DNA of 64,000 nucleotides from Scomber scombrus (Eukaryota > Chordata > Actinopteri > Scombriformes > Scombridae), in assembly GCF_963691925.1 (NCBI RefSeq), contig NC_084976.1, forward strand, positions 14,425,735 through 14,489,734, written 5' to 3'. Made by a program: the position numbers and the translations under genes. Shown here piece after piece: positions 21,720-34,267 of the stretch. Every line of letters starts with the position of its first letter. Position 1 is the stretch's first letter. The notes below the pieces were generated by a model that was not told the origin of the DNA, did not search any database, and worked only from the letters and a program-made list of their open reading frames with translations.

Positions 21720-23540
21720 GATCTGTCACCTGCTTACATCTAACCTTACTGTAATTATTTCGTTACAATTAATAGTATTATAATGGATATGATTTACTAT
21801 GATTTAGAAAATAAATTTAAAAAATAACCATAAACATGTATTTTTCTGACCAGTCTGTGTTGTCTGTATCTGTAGATGTCAGATTAAAAATGCTTACTCA
21901 AGAAAATCCAGGTGCTCCTCGCTGCTGTGTTTCCCAGGTGGGATAATGTATAATCACTACAATGAAAAATCCTTTAGGGAGAGCAGTGGCTTTAAAATGC
22001 CAACTGCTCAAAGTCACTGTGAGCACATTGTGAAGTTGGTTTGTGTGTAATAAAAAAATATTTTCCACAATATTTGTCTGATTTTTTAAAGATCTTCCAC
22101 AGCCCTCTGGTACTGAGATCTATAGCATATTTAGAAAAATATAGTAAAGGAGGTAACTAGGCATACTTCTGAGTGTCTGTGGAAATAAAACATTAAAAGA
22201 ACATTTTGGGAAAAGGGAAAGAATATTTGCTCTTACCCCAAATCCTTCCATCTAACATTCACACAAATGGACAATAAGATTTATCATTCTAAATAGCAAA
22301 ATAAATAGTAAATATAGATTAGGCCTACTGCAGATATGTGTATTACTGATTAAGACCACTAAAAATGTTTTTCTAAAATGTTTCAAATTAAATTTATCAT
22401 GAAAAATTGAAATCATGAAACTCAAAATAAACTGTGTTCTGGTTACATTTGAACATAAATGCATTTACACATTGACAGTGTGCTGGTTGGGACAATAATA
22501 TCCTATTAAATTCAACAATATTCTGAATGAAAAAATATTTTTTAGGATGTTATTGCACATGTTGACATTTCTCAATAACATTTTTTGCAGCAGATATTCA
22601 AAATAAAGATCTTAAAAGACAAAACCTCTAAATGTTGACGTTATGTGTTTCTGTCATAATGCTATGTATATCTTCTTGTCTTGCAAATCATGACAGACAT
22701 TGAATCTCAGAGGGAAAAACCTCATTACAATAATAATACATTTTCTAGACTTTGTTTTATCATTAAATAATTAAAAAATTGTCAATATTTTATTTTTTTT
22801 AATCTATTCTTAAATGTATTCAAATATACTTTATATTTAGTTTGGTTATTTAAAATGGTATCAGAACAGAATATATAGCATAACATACTAAAGAGACTGT
22901 CTTGGGCATAAACAACCAATATTTTAAGTATGACAAAAATGGCACTTAAGTTGCATTACCAGTCAAAAGTTTAGACACATCATCCCATCAACTTGAAGGA
23001 GAAAGTGTCCAATTCAATTTTCCTGAAAAGAACATTTTTCAAAAGATCAACATTTGTCAATTCAATAAATCTCCAAAATGCGTCTGTTACTGTACAGCCA
23101 CAATCATTTCATTTCTGATGGTTTACATGATACAGAGTACGCATTTTGATGTGATATAAAGTAATCTTTGCATGGTTCGAGAGGATTTCATACATGGCCA
23201 GAAATACAAGTTGAGAAAGTGTATGTCAATGAAATAAATACTAAGATAAAGCACAGACAGTTAGTGAATAACATTACTTTGACAATTGTTTATCTATGAA
23301 TAATGGTTATAGTATCTATTGTACACATAAACACATAGTGTCGCTGAGACACAACTTGAGATAAATACATGAAATGAAGCTTCCTGTGTTTATGGGTATA
23401 CATGCGTTTAGGTTAAAGTGGATTCTAAAGTTTACATAATCTGTACGTTTGCTGCTGTCTTCCAGATGTGTTTTCACACGTTACCCAACAAGATAAAGTC
23501 AACAAATGTAACTGTGTCCTTGACTATGAGATAGAAGAGG
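21720..23540. other. Intergenic DNA upstream of trypsinogen
   Basis: AT-rich with no convincing exon. Near 22964 lies CAGTCAAAAGTTTAGACACA, which resembles a Tc1-type terminal repeat and is annotated separately. Confidence 0.6.
22961..23000 (+). mobile_element. Solo Tc1/mariner-like terminal repeat
   Basis: TACCAGTCAAAAGTTTAGAC, following TA, matches the style of a Tc1-like terminus seen widely in fish (CAGTCAAAAGTTTGGACAC). No second end was found nearby, so this is a remnant. Confidence 0.45.
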
Positions 23541-23551
23541 GACAGAATGGG

Positions 23552-23607
23552 TTAAAAAGGGTCTACAGAGCATCTGAGCAGTCACTGAGGCTCAGACAGA
23601 AATCACC
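23552..23607 (+). promoter_or_regulatory. Trypsinogen core promoter and 5' UTR
   Basis: TTAAAAAG at 23552-23559 sits where a TATA box would put transcription start near 23582, giving a 5' UTR of about 25 bases. A bipartite CAGATGTGTTTTCAC at about 23464-23478 resembles a pancreatic PTF1-type E-box plus T-rich box. Both calls rest on motif and spacing only. Confidence 0.4.
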
Positions 23608-24883
23608 ATGAAGGCTTCCATTCTTCTAGCTCTGTTCACAGTGGCATGTGAGTCTGAGTCTTACTATTTTACTTTGGTTTTCAAGTAATTTTAACCATTT
23701 CATGTAAGGATAGAGTTAAAGGATTATTTACATAAAAGGATTCTACTGCAAAACATGACTTCTGGTTCATTCTCTTATTTCCATCAGATGCTGCTCCCAT
23801 TGAGGATGACAAGATTGTGGGAGGATATGAGTGCAGAAAGAACTCTGTGCCCTACCAGGTCTCCCTGAACTCTGGCTACCACTTCTGTGGCGGTTCCCTG
23901 ATCTCCAGCACTTGGGTGGTGTCTGCTGCTCACTGCTACAAGTCGTAAGTACAGAGATGACTTTTTGGATTCAAATGTCACTACAAGCCCTCTCTAATCT
24001 AAGAGTTTGATGGAGACACATTAAGTTAACATTTATAGTAAAAGCATAGTCTCAGTTTTGCAGTATTACTCCCCCAAACACACTTATATGTTGAAAAAAC
24101 CCCACTGATCACAAGTGCAATGTAACATCATGTTCATTTACTTTTGATGTCTTTCTGCACAGCCGTGTCCAGGTGCGTCTTGGTGAGCACAACATTGCTG
24201 TCAATGAGGGCACCGAGCAGTTCATCAACTCTGCTAAGGTCATCAGGCACCCTAGCTACAACAGCCGCAACCTGGACAATGACATCATGCTGATCAAGCT
24301 GAGCAAGCCCGCCACCCTGAACAACTACATCCGCACCGTGTCCCTGCCCTCCAGCTGTGCCAGATCAGGAACCCGCTGTTTGATCTCTGGATGGGGCAGC
24401 ACCAGCAGCTCTGGAAGTCAGTGAAATACTGCAAACATGTGTGAGAAACTACTTGGTAAATGTATGAATATTCACATGTATTGTCCCTCTTCCTCTCTAG
24501 GCTACTACCCTGATCGCCTGAGGTGCCTGGATGCCCCCATCCTGAGCGACAGCAGCTGCAGGAGCTCCTACCCTGGACAGATCACCTCCAACATGTTCTG
24601 CGCTGGATTCCTGGAGGGAGGCAAGGACTCCTGCCAGGTATGAGCTAAAGTCATCATCACTGTTTCTTAAAGTGGATGAACCACGCTTCAGGACATCTTT
24701 GCTCACATTTTGTCTTATCTTGCTCTCTGTCAGGGTGACTCTGGTGGCCCCGTGGTGTGCAACAATCAGCTGCAGGGTGTGGTGTCCTGGGGCTATGGCT
24801 GCGCCCAGAGGAACAAGCCCGGAGTCTATGCCAAGGTCTGCAACTACAACTCCTGGATTCGCAATACCATGTCCTCCAACTAA
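23608..24883 (+). CDS. Trypsinogen (secreted pancreatic serine protease)
   Basis: Five exons join in frame: 23608-23647, 23788-23944, 24163-24416, 24501-24637 and 24734-24883, giving 245 aa. Signal peptide about 1-15, then activation peptide APIEDDK (16-22), then mature IVGGYE from residue 23. The short activation peptide, with two Asp before Lys, is usual in fish. The triad is His62 (SAAHC), Asp106 (DNDIM) and Ser199 (GDSGGP). Asp193 in KDSCQ occupies the S1 pocket position that fixes cleavage after Lys/Arg. Twelve cysteines allow six disulphides. All parts are intact, so it should be active after cleavage at Lys22. The exon 3 donor is the weak GTCAGT. Among vertebrate group I/II trypsins the exact paralogue cannot be told by eye. 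It is the only plus-strand gene here and converges on ZF-C. Confidence 0.96.
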
Positions 24884-24931
24884 AGTCACTTAACAGCAGT
24901 TTGTTCTAGGATATTAAATGTACATCCCTTT

Positions 24932-24937
24932 AATAAA
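24932..24937 (+). promoter_or_regulatory. Trypsinogen polyadenylation signal
   Basis: AATAAA 49 bp after the stop codon. This gives a very short 3' UTR, as is typical for digestive protease mRNAs. Confidence 0.75.
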
Positions 24938-24939
24938 AG

Positions 24940-26551
24940 TAACTTTTTAAAAAAGCGCTTTTATTTGACTTCTTTAGACATTACAGTATTTTGTACTTTA
25001 ACTCATCACTTAAGATGCTGGGACAGTTATACATTTGATTTTGCAGGAAACTAAATGTACAAACTTAATATGAAATTTGAAGTTTTTACCAGGATTTAAG
25101 ATGCTAATTATTCACAAGTTAATTTTATTGTCAAGATTGCAAAAAGGATCTTGTAGTCTCTCGCTTCAGAATCGTATAATCAGAGTAGGAAAGAAACATT
25201 TAATGGTTGACCTTTGTAAATAAAGGGTGTTTATCTATATATTCATATGTATGCACAATCCCCTACCACCTCAAAAAAACAAACATTATCACATTTGAAT
25301 ACAAAAGTGACCTTTATTGTTTTTAAGACAAACTATAACATAAAATTATATACAACAGGGTGTCCATCTGGGAAACATCTCCTGAAATGTCATTTGATTC
25401 AAACAGAAGGCCTGACATCAAAGCACAGAAAGTGTAGTTTTTTTAAAGCAGTGAACAATGACTACGATCAACAACCAACTTAATACTGCAGGTGTGGAAT
25501 GTGTGTTTGTCAGTGTATTTTCTGCAACATTCAGCATTGCATGTAAATATTACACATGTTCACAACATAACCAACACGTGCATGACAAAAGCTGATATTT
25601 ATGTTCAAATTTCAAATACAAAATGCTGACCCAAGCACCTATTGTAGGTCACAATAAAGCAACTTCTAAATCAGCAATGTTTTGGACAGTACAACACTTC
25701 CTCTGAAACATTTTGAATAAGAATCTGCTTTGAATAAACAACATGGAGAGCTACATGATTTAAAATGAACATGTTTGATATTAAATGCACAGAGGTCATG
25801 CAGTAAGTGGATGCATCAGGATGACAATGTTTCAAATTTGTTAAAGTAAACATCTACTATTCACCAAACGGCCATACAATGTATGGACAAACAGTAGAAG
25901 TTATAAAATACGATTAATCTATATACCCTTCCATTTCTTGCTGCAATGATTCAGAAAACTTAATTTCCAGGTTTGCTTTTACAGCAACAAAACGTTTATA
26001 AAAATTTGACCTCCACCCCTCTGATTAGTCACTAACCATGTCCTGCAACCATAACCAAATTGGGTTGGATGTGCATTGCACGTCTGTTTTAAATTTAACA
26101 TGCCATTGGGATGCTGGGCATGAATGAGAGCTCAAAATGTTTCAGTGGTCATTTCTTGTGTATTCTGTCTTAACACATTCTGTTTAAGACACCACAGAAT
26201 GTGTGCCTGGTTAGGCATTAATAAACTGAATGTACAAAGCATCTACGTCTCTGCTCTGATTGAGACACTGAAGTTTAAAAACTAAAGAAAGGTTAATGGC
26301 TTCTACATGAAGTTCCCTAAACTACGATCATCATGAAAACAGAAAGTAGACCTATTATTTTGTACATTCAGTGTATTTGTTTAAAATTTGATAACTGATA
26401 ATTATAATTGGATATTTTTTTAGATATTTCCCAAAACCTTTCCAGGCCAGTAACAGACAATGTTTCTATATTTTCTAATTGAAGACCCCTGTGTTAAACA
26501 ATGTAAAGAGATTGTACATATGAAAGAGACATATTATCTCCATTTAGGTTA
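24940..26551 (-). other. ZF-C 3' UTR and convergent intergenic gap
   Basis: Between the trypsinogen end (about 24.95 kb) and the ZF-C stop. A strong minus-strand AATAAA at 25318-25313 with a GT-rich stretch downstream suggests a 1.2-kb ZF-C 3' UTR. That leaves only about 350 bp between the convergent genes. No repeat is recognised. Confidence 0.5.
25313..25318 (-). promoter_or_regulatory. Candidate polyadenylation signal for ZF-C
   Basis: AATAAAGG on the minus strand, followed by a TGTGATAATGTTTG stretch that could serve as the downstream element. Confidence 0.5.
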
Positions 26552-29500
26552 TTACACCTGTCCTCTGGCATGCTGCAAATAATGTTGATAAAGGTCTGAA
26601 ATGGCAGGATAAGTAGTTCCACACACAGCACACTTAACACCTTCTGAAGATCCCTCATTTGATACGCCAAGGTTTTGGGATTCATGTCTTTTCACAGTTC
26701 TCAAAAGTGACGTTTTTTCAAGTGCATTTTCATCTGTTCTGTCAAGACTGATTTCTTTATCTTGGGTCAGAGGACGCTGAACATTTTTACCCAAATCAAG
26801 ACCCGGATGTTGGACAAAGGAAATCATGGGTACCAAAAGGGACTCCTGGGTAATTGTGTCTGGATATTTGGATAAGGGGGGGCTCAGAGGAGAGTTGCCA
26901 GTTTGGACAGATGAAACAGGTATGCAGTTGTTTTCTTCAGTTTCGGGATGTAGTGTTGTTATATAATTATTTGTGGAAGGGCTAAACACTTTCTTGTTAG
27001 ATTGTGTACATTGATCATCTATTGATAAATCAAAATCAGAGTCCTTGTGTGTGTCTTGTGATGAGGAATGACAAAGCTGGTGATTGAACAGCAAATCTAG
27101 AGTCTTAAAGCTGCTTCTGCACAGCTCACATTGATAAGGCAGGAACACTTTCTTGGGCCTCGACTCAATCCACTGAAACTCTGGGTGCTGGCTCATGTGT
27201 TTCTTATAAAGCTCCACAAATCGAAATCCTTCACCGCACTGAGGACACATGAAGCGGCCACGCTGCTGTCGATGGACTCTCTGATGGTACCACAGTTTTT
27301 TCCAGTTCTCAAGGGTCTTACCACAACAGGCACAAGTGTAACTCTGACCACGAGCGTGAGTGAGCATGTGGGCTCGGAGTCTGCCCATGTGTCTAAACAG
27401 CCGCCCACAGCTTGGGCATAAATATTTCCTGGGATCTGATCGGTTATCTAGTTTGTTTAACTTGGACACGAAATGTGAGAGATGGTGAGCTGGTATGACT
27501 GTTGACTGGAACGGCTTCTTTAAATTAGCTAGGCGTTTCTTGCGACGAATCTCTGAAGACTGTTTTTTTTGTGTTTCACTATTTGCAGCTGTGACAATGG
27601 ATGGTGGATTGTTTCCTGTTGAACATCTAAGTGCAGGCACTGTGTACTGTATTAATGACATCGTCTCCTCCCCCTTGATCGTAGAGCTCGAGGCATTTCT
27701 CTCTCCTCTGCACTGGCTGTGATGGGCGTTAAATTCAGACAGCACACCAAAAAGCTTGTCACAATACAAACAGCGGTAAAGCTTTGCACCAGTGTGGGCT
27801 CTCATGTGACTGTTGAACTCCTGCAAATTGTCAATGACATTCTTGCAGATGTGGCAAGTGTAAGTTAGTGAAGGCTTTGCTGACTCTCTGCTGGGCCGTA
27901 AATGATCACCGCTTCGCGAAGGTCTACATGTATGATTTTTTGCATTGCTATAATGAGTGAACGATTTCTCACAACCTGTGCAATTGTAACGCTTCACAGA
28001 CCAGTGTGTCAGCTCGTGCACACGGAGGAAATATGCCTGACCAAAGGCTTTGCCGCATATATCACATTTATAAGGCTTCTCCCCTGTGTGGACACGCACA
28101 TGTCTTACGAGGGCAGACTGAAACGGGAATGTTTTACCACAGTACTGACACACTTTACTTTCTCTCTTCACTGGAGAAACTGATCTGCGAACTACCTGAC
28201 TCTTGGCACGGTCACTGCTTCTGCTCTGTTTCTCTGGTTTGTTGATGTCAGCGTCTTGGTCGAGCTGACATGCATGCATCTTCATATGATCAGCATACTC
28301 GGAGCAAGAAAATTTGATCTTGCAATATGGACATTTCTGATAAATGTTGCTCTTTCTATGTGTCTTGAGATGAAGATTTAAGTTGGAATTTTTGCTAAAA
28401 CCTTTGCCACATTCAGAGCATTTAAAAGGCCTCTCTCCTGTATGAATGCGTTGATGGATAATGAACTGAGACAGAAATTTAAATGTGCGACCACAGTAAC
28501 CACATTTCAACAGAGTTTTACCCCCTTTTTTGGTGTAAAAGACATTTGAATTTGCCTCCTTGTTTGTGTCACCAAAGTCTGTTTCTTGTTGGGTATCACT
28601 GCTGCCTTCATGCTCTTTCTGTAACAAAACATTACTTATTCTCCTCCTTCTCTTGCCACCTCTCTTGCGCCTGAAAGTGTTTTGCGGATTGTTTGGACCC
28701 TCAGATTTAACTGGAGTGTTGGCACTGTGCTGTAAAGATATAGGACCATCTGACTTTGACATATGGCTTAACTGATCCAGTGCTACCTCTATATTCTCCA
28801 CTTTAACAGCAGAGAGCATCTCAACAGGTTGGGGTGGCTGTTCAGAGGACGTTACAACATCAGTGCTACCAGGCTCTGTATTCTGTGACTGCGACTCCTG
28901 ACTGCCACTCATGTCCACTGACTGTAGTTTTTTTGGGTTGTCACTGTGAGTGGGGGTTACCAAATCTGCACTGTTTGTACACTCTGGAGGAATAACTTTA
29001 GGCTCAGCTACTGGCTGGGAACGCAGTCTTCTTTGTGGTAGTGCATCTTCCTTGAGTTCTGGCTGCTGTTTTTGTCCTTCATCAGACTGTGGGGAGAGTT
29101 GACCTTCCTTTGCACCTGTGTCCGCCTCCTGTTTGTCAGTGCTCAATTCCACCTGCTTATCTGCCTCTACTTTCTCTCCAAAACTCGTGTCATTGCTCAA
29201 CACTGACAAGGCTTCCTGGGAAATGTCATGTTTGGACACTTTAGCTGGAATTTGCTGATCAATCAGCAACTTAGGTCTTCTTCTTTTAATACCTTGAGAA
29301 CTTGAATTACTTGCTGCTGTAGGAGTTTCAGTTTGCTTTGGGTCAACCTTATCATCGGATTCGGCCTTTCCATCTTGTGTTGAAGGGTGGTGTTCTCCTC
29401 TGCTCCTCAATCTTCGTGCAGGACCACTGAAATTATTAGGATGAGCAGGAGCAACATGGGCACTGGCAGCAGCAGACCTAGCAACCATGTTTTTAAAAGC

Positions 29501-30815
29501 TGCTATTTCAGTTTTTTTTGGTCGTCCTCTTTTTCTTTTTGAAAACACAGGGACACAATCTTCTGGTTTCCCATCAGAAACAGTGTGAGGACTAGACTTC
29601 TCATTATGAGGTAAATTATTGATTAAGGGACCATTTACGGTGTTAGGCACATCATCACTTATGTGGTTTTTTAAGCAAGTTGGCAACGGTATTGTAGTGC
29701 TGACTTCTTTATGTTGAACTGCATCAAAACTAGCGGAATTTGTATCTTTTTTGTCTTTACTCAAGACACTTTTTATTTTTCGAGGGCGCCCAGGTTTTCT
29801 GCGGGCTTCCATACGCTGTCCATGACTGTCTGTCGTAGAGCTGCACACACTCGCTGATGTCATTTGAGACTTTGCTTCCATCCCTACATCTGGCGGTACG
29901 TGCTCACTCTGTTGCCAGTTTGTTTTGGCGACGGTTTTGTCATTAACAGGTCCATCAGATTTACGGGAGTGGGATTCAGGTGGAGGTTCAGTGAGGTCTG
30001 TCGCTTTCATTTCCTCTCCCCACCTGGAGTCCAGGTCTTCCTCACCGCATCTCTTGCCTTCAGCTATCTGTTGAAGAAAGAAAAAAAGTTGTGTCACTAC
30101 TATAATAATGGTACTATTGCACAAGCCTCCAAAAATAGTGGGACAATTAAGTCATGCAAAAGAAGGAAACAAAGAAAATGCCTTTATAATTCATTCTACG
30201 GTAGTAATGTTTAAATTTGTAACTTTATGCATTTAAGTGATCCGAATTTTACTTCAGTATACTTAGAAAATGTCTAAATGGGATATAAGAATGGCATTAA
30301 ACCATCTGACAACAAATTCTAAAAACATCTTGAATAAATATATCCATTAAAAAGAAAGAATCAAATTATATTCTTAAATAAAATACTGCCCTCCCTTCGT
30401 TCAGATGTCACAAGACCGACATAAATACAACACCGACATTCACTGAACACTTAAATAACAATGATTTACTATAAAGGTAGACTACACAATGCAAAAAACT
30501 TCTCTAAAAACAAAAAAAGCATTGCAAGCATATTCATTAAGCCTTCCGGGTTTTAAAATTTCTTGAACACAAAAAAAGAAAAAAGAAAAATCATTGACAT
30601 TCCATTTATAAAAGCTATTCCAGAAATTACGCTGTATACTGTGGTAGACAGCATAACTTTTGGGGTGATAATGTCTTTTTGTCTTTACCACCAGCTACCT
30701 GTTTGCAGTCCGTAGAAACATGAAAGGAATTACGAGGATGCGATGGCACAGACGTTAATTCAGAAACTGTATTTTGGTCACTGCTTCCTCTGCTGAAGGA
30801 CATTTTACTCCCCAT
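26552..30815 (-). CDS. ZF-C: AT-hook-like and C2H2 zinc-finger protein
   Basis: Coding exons are 30815-30699 (ATG GGG AGT; donor CAG|GTAGCT) and 30067-26552 (acceptor TTCAACAG). The phase-0 junction joins CAG to ATA, giving 1210 aa. The ATG lies nine bases after an acceptor (AATCCACAG), so a non-coding exon lies upstream. Residues 1 to about 540 are disordered and charged, with two AT-hook-like cores, KPGRPRK (about residue 130) and KRGRPKK (about 220), plus a lysine/arginine cluster before the fingers. AVKVEN contains a SUMOylation consensus. Thirteen C2H2 or near-C2H2 fingers follow, in two or three groups; two end in Cys instead of His. The last finger ends at the C-terminus, as in ZF-B. 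Likely a nuclear DNA-binding regulator; the AT-hook cores suggest additional minor-groove contact. Orthologue not recognised. Confidence 0.9.
30068..30698 (-). other. ZF-C intron between the two coding exons
   Basis: A 631-bp AT-rich intron with GTAGCT donor and CTTCAACAG acceptor. Nothing else is recognised. Confidence 0.75.
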
Positions 30816-32934
30816 GTCAAGAGTCTGTGGATTAAATGATGACAAGGAGGTTGTAACTCACAACACACTGATGAGTAATCTTAAAGCAAAATATGCTTTC
30901 ATATCACTAAGCCTGTTACAGGCAGGCTGGCCTACAAGGTAATTATTCCTCGTGTAAATTAAATCATATGTGTATTGAACAAAGGAGTACATGCTACACT
31001 CATTTGTCTTAAAAACTTATAAGTGGCTTTTTAAGACTGTTCAAAGATAATGAAGCCAACAACTCTTAGAGAGGAGTTAAGTTGGCTGATTTAACACAGA
31101 GATGTTTCAAATCAAGGATTCAAATACAGTTGACAGTAGAAAATCAAGATGAAAGGGAAATCTGTAGAGACAGGAAACATCCTTTCTTATTTTCATAACC
31201 AGTATTGCAAACTAACGCAGCTAATTTACTCACGCACAATGCTTAAGTTCAATTCTGAGGCAGCTTGTACTCTCAGTAATTCAACATATACATTTTTACT
31301 GCACTACATTTCAGAGGGAAATATTGTAGTTTTTACTACAACACAGTTATGTGACAGTTATGGTTTAAGTTGCATATTAAAATGATTATGCATGATTGCA
31401 TAATAATGCACCCAATACTTTATTAAGTATGTGAAATGAGTCTACAACCAACTGCAGTATTATTGCTTCAATGTTAACATCAGTAATAGTAATACTCCAA
31501 TAATATATTATAAAACAATATGTAGAACAATCTGGAAGGGGCTACTATAATTAGTGACTTTAATTTTGGTACATTTTGCTGATTATATTTCTGAACTTCT
31601 GCTTAAGTAAAATATTCCTGCAGGACTTTCACTTGTAATGAAGTAGTTATAATATATATAATATATAAATGTAATATATTACAGAATTGCTATATTTTGT
31701 TCACAAGTAAATGATATCCCATAGATTGAAAGCGACTTTACACTGCACTGCACCTGGTGAACACAAACTAAAGTGTCAAATGTAAGATGTTGCAGGTCGT
31801 TCAAGCTTTATATGTAACAGATTAACACCATTTGTCCATACAGTGATTATGACCAGGCCACATATAATCTGATATCAGTCTTTCTGATGCACACAGTGGC
31901 AAAAGTCTTTCAAAATAAACGCATAAACCCACTGAGACAATCGTGTCCCAAAGGCTGCTTAAAATCCCTTTTAAACACCCGTAAACGACCAGACAGTGTC
32001 AGCATTAACATTTCTGAGTAAAAGCTAACAGCATGACTAACAATGAAGGCGTTATCTTTCGGTAGGCCAGGTTGCTAGCGTCGCTTATTTAACATCACAG
32101 GCCCCACTAACCTAACCGTTAACTACAATGTCAGCTCATAAGGCTTTCTTCACAGATAATTAAGCTTGCATAGGCAATTTCTCAACCCGGGTTACCAAAG
32201 GTGACGAGTGGTTAGTTAACACAAACTGCTTGCCTGCGTGGGAGAGTCAAGGCTGGTCTCTGCGTAGCCATGCACTGACCGATGCTCAACTAGCTAGCCC
32301 TGGCTGGCTCAAAGCTAACATAAACTCTGTCCATACGTGGCTGTTTTGCACTTTTAAACACTTGCATTGGTCTGGGAGATGAACTGTTTTAATGTGAGCC
32401 TGGCTTTTCTCTTCTTTTCAGGGCAGTTTTCAGCAGTGAGCCACTCGGTATCCACGCACAAAGCAACCCGAGAAAGTGTCAATCACGCCAAGCGCACACG
32501 GTGAGTAGTTCATGTGCTGTGGGAAGTTTCGGGAATTATGAGTTGTCCTGCAGAAATGATTTCAAACGTGGCAAACATTGAACGACACATTTTTAAAACA
32601 TTTGCGTTTAAGGAACAGACAGAGTGCAAAGATGGAAAAGTGATTTGCAACCTCTTCAGACATCAGCCATCATATCATATTACTGACCCGGCTGTGTTTC
32701 TTGTATAATTTTGAGACTACAGAGGATGTACAAGCATATGGGTATCACGTGAACGCTGCATCCATGCATTTATTTACATCATCACAGAAGGACAAATAAC
32801 AGCGCCTCGATTTTATTTGCTTTGAAACGACACCCTCTGCTGGAGGTTAGAGGACGCCACATAGACGACAAATTCCCCGAGAAAAAAGGGCTTTTAGCAA
32901 ATGTATAGAATAAAAATGCAAGGAAAAGTAATAC
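30816..32934. other. ZF-C 5' intron and promoter region
   Basis: The DNA is AT-rich up to about 31.9 kb, then less so at 31.95-32.5 kb, where promoter and non-coding exon 1 of ZF-C are expected. A plus-strand exon-like segment lies at 32422-32500. No ORF is convincing. Confidence 0.4.
32422..32500 (+). other. Possible plus-strand exon (non-coding or unknown)
   Basis: A 79-bp segment is preceded by a strong polypyrimidine acceptor (CTTTTCTCTTCTTTTCAG) and followed by a consensus donor (GTGAGT). No partner exon or reading frame could be assigned. It may belong to a divergent transcript from the ZF-C promoter, or be chance. Confidence 0.25.
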
Positions 32935-33152
32935 AGCTGGGTCCAAAAGTCTCAGACCACATTGAAAATGTTCTAATATTTTTTCACACAAACGTGGAAA
33001 TTATCAGAAAGTTTAAGGATGCAGAAACATTTTAAATACAGTAAGTTATGGCATGGGAAAAGAATAATAAATATTCTGTACTATTTCTATATCAGCAATA
33101 AAATTAAAGATAATTTGTGGAATTTAACTCATTTGTACAAAAGGTCAGATTA
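32935..33152 (+). mobile_element. Tc1-like terminal fragment, abutting a second Tc1 element
   Basis: After TA the sequence CAGCTGGGTCCAAAAGTCTC, continuing AGACCAC, resembles the terminus of a second Tc1-like family. The fragment ends where the element at 33153 starts, and no matching right end was found beyond 34267. Confidence 0.45.
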
Positions 33153-34265
33153 CCTTGAGTTTTTCCAAATTATTATGCAAATTATATTTTTCTCTGATTT
33201 TCCTAAATAGTCAATGCAAATGACAGTCAGTATAATTTTCAAGTCATCAACCGTTAGTGTATAATTCGAATTTTATTGAACAAACCTCCCAATGATAACA
33301 GTATTTTTTTCAAAAATAAAAAACTCAAAATCCACTGTTCCAAATTATTATGCACAACACAGTTTCAAAACATTTTATAGGTTGTAAAGAACTGAAAATG
33401 GTCATTTGTTGAATTTGGAGCATTAGGAGGTCATATTTACTGAAATCAAAATCTATTTCAATAAAAAAGGGACCCCTAAAGTGGCCTACCAGCTCTCTCC
33501 CCATGATTCCGGCCCAAAACATGACTCCCCCATCTCCTTGTTGACGTCGCAGCCTTGTTGGGACATGGTGGCCATTCACCAATCCACTACTCCATCCATC
33601 TGGACCATCCAGGGTTCCACGGCACTCATCAGTAAACAAGACTGTTTGAAAATTAATCTTCATGTATTTCTGGGCCCACTGCAACCATTTCTGCTTGTGA
33701 GCATTGGTTAAGGGTGGCCGAATAGTAGGTTTATGCACAACTGCAAGCCTCTGGAGAATCCTACACCTTGAGGTTCGCGGGACTCCAGAGGCACCAGCAG
33801 CTTCAAATACCTGTTTGCTGCTTTGTAATGGCATTTTAGCAGCTGCTCTTTTGATCCGATGAATTTGTCTGGCAGAAATCTTCCTCATTATGCCTTTACC
33901 TGCACAAACCCGTCTGTGCTCTGAATCAGCCACAAATCTCTTCACAGTACGATGATCACGCTTAAGTTTTCGTGAAATATCTAATGTTTTCATACATTTT
34001 CCAAGGCATTGCACTATTTGATGCTTTTCGGCAGCAGAGAGATCCTTTTTCTTTCCTATATTGCTTGAAACCTGTAGTCTGCTTAATAATGTGGAACGTC
34101 CTTCTTAAGTAGTTTTCCTTTAATTGGGCTCATGTGGCAAACTAATTATCACAGGTGTCTGATATTGATTTCAGTGATCCAAAGAGCCCTGAGACAATTG
34201 AAAAACGAAAAATTGAATGTTTATGACACTTAAATCCAATTTGCATAATAATTTGGAACGCGGTG
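33153..34265 (-). mobile_element. Tc1-like transposon remnant with IR/DR ends
   Basis: TA dinucleotides flank about 1.1 kb. Both termini carry TTCCAAATTATTATGCAAAT-type repeats: an outer copy at 33163-33185 and, inverted, at about 34229-34258. There is an inner copy at about 33337-33357 and, inverted and diverged, at about 34083-34100. Two direct repeats per inverted end is the IR/DR design known from Sleeping Beauty-type elements. The transposase inside is truncated. Confidence 0.8.
33325..34060 (-). pseudogene. Tc1-like transposase remnant
   Basis: The frame is open on the minus strand from about 34060 (KKKDLSAAEKHQIV) to 33325. It shows a paired-like N-terminal DNA-binding region (TLDISRKLKRDHRTVKRFV). 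It then shows the catalytic-domain motif VLFTDE, with the first Asp of the DDE triad, and GGVMFWAGI. The part after FIE, where the second Asp (QDN motif) and the final acidic residue should be, is missing and replaced by unrelated sequence from the element end. No ATG is seen at the expected start. It cannot encode an active transposase. Confidence 0.8.
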
Positions 34266-34267
34266 TA

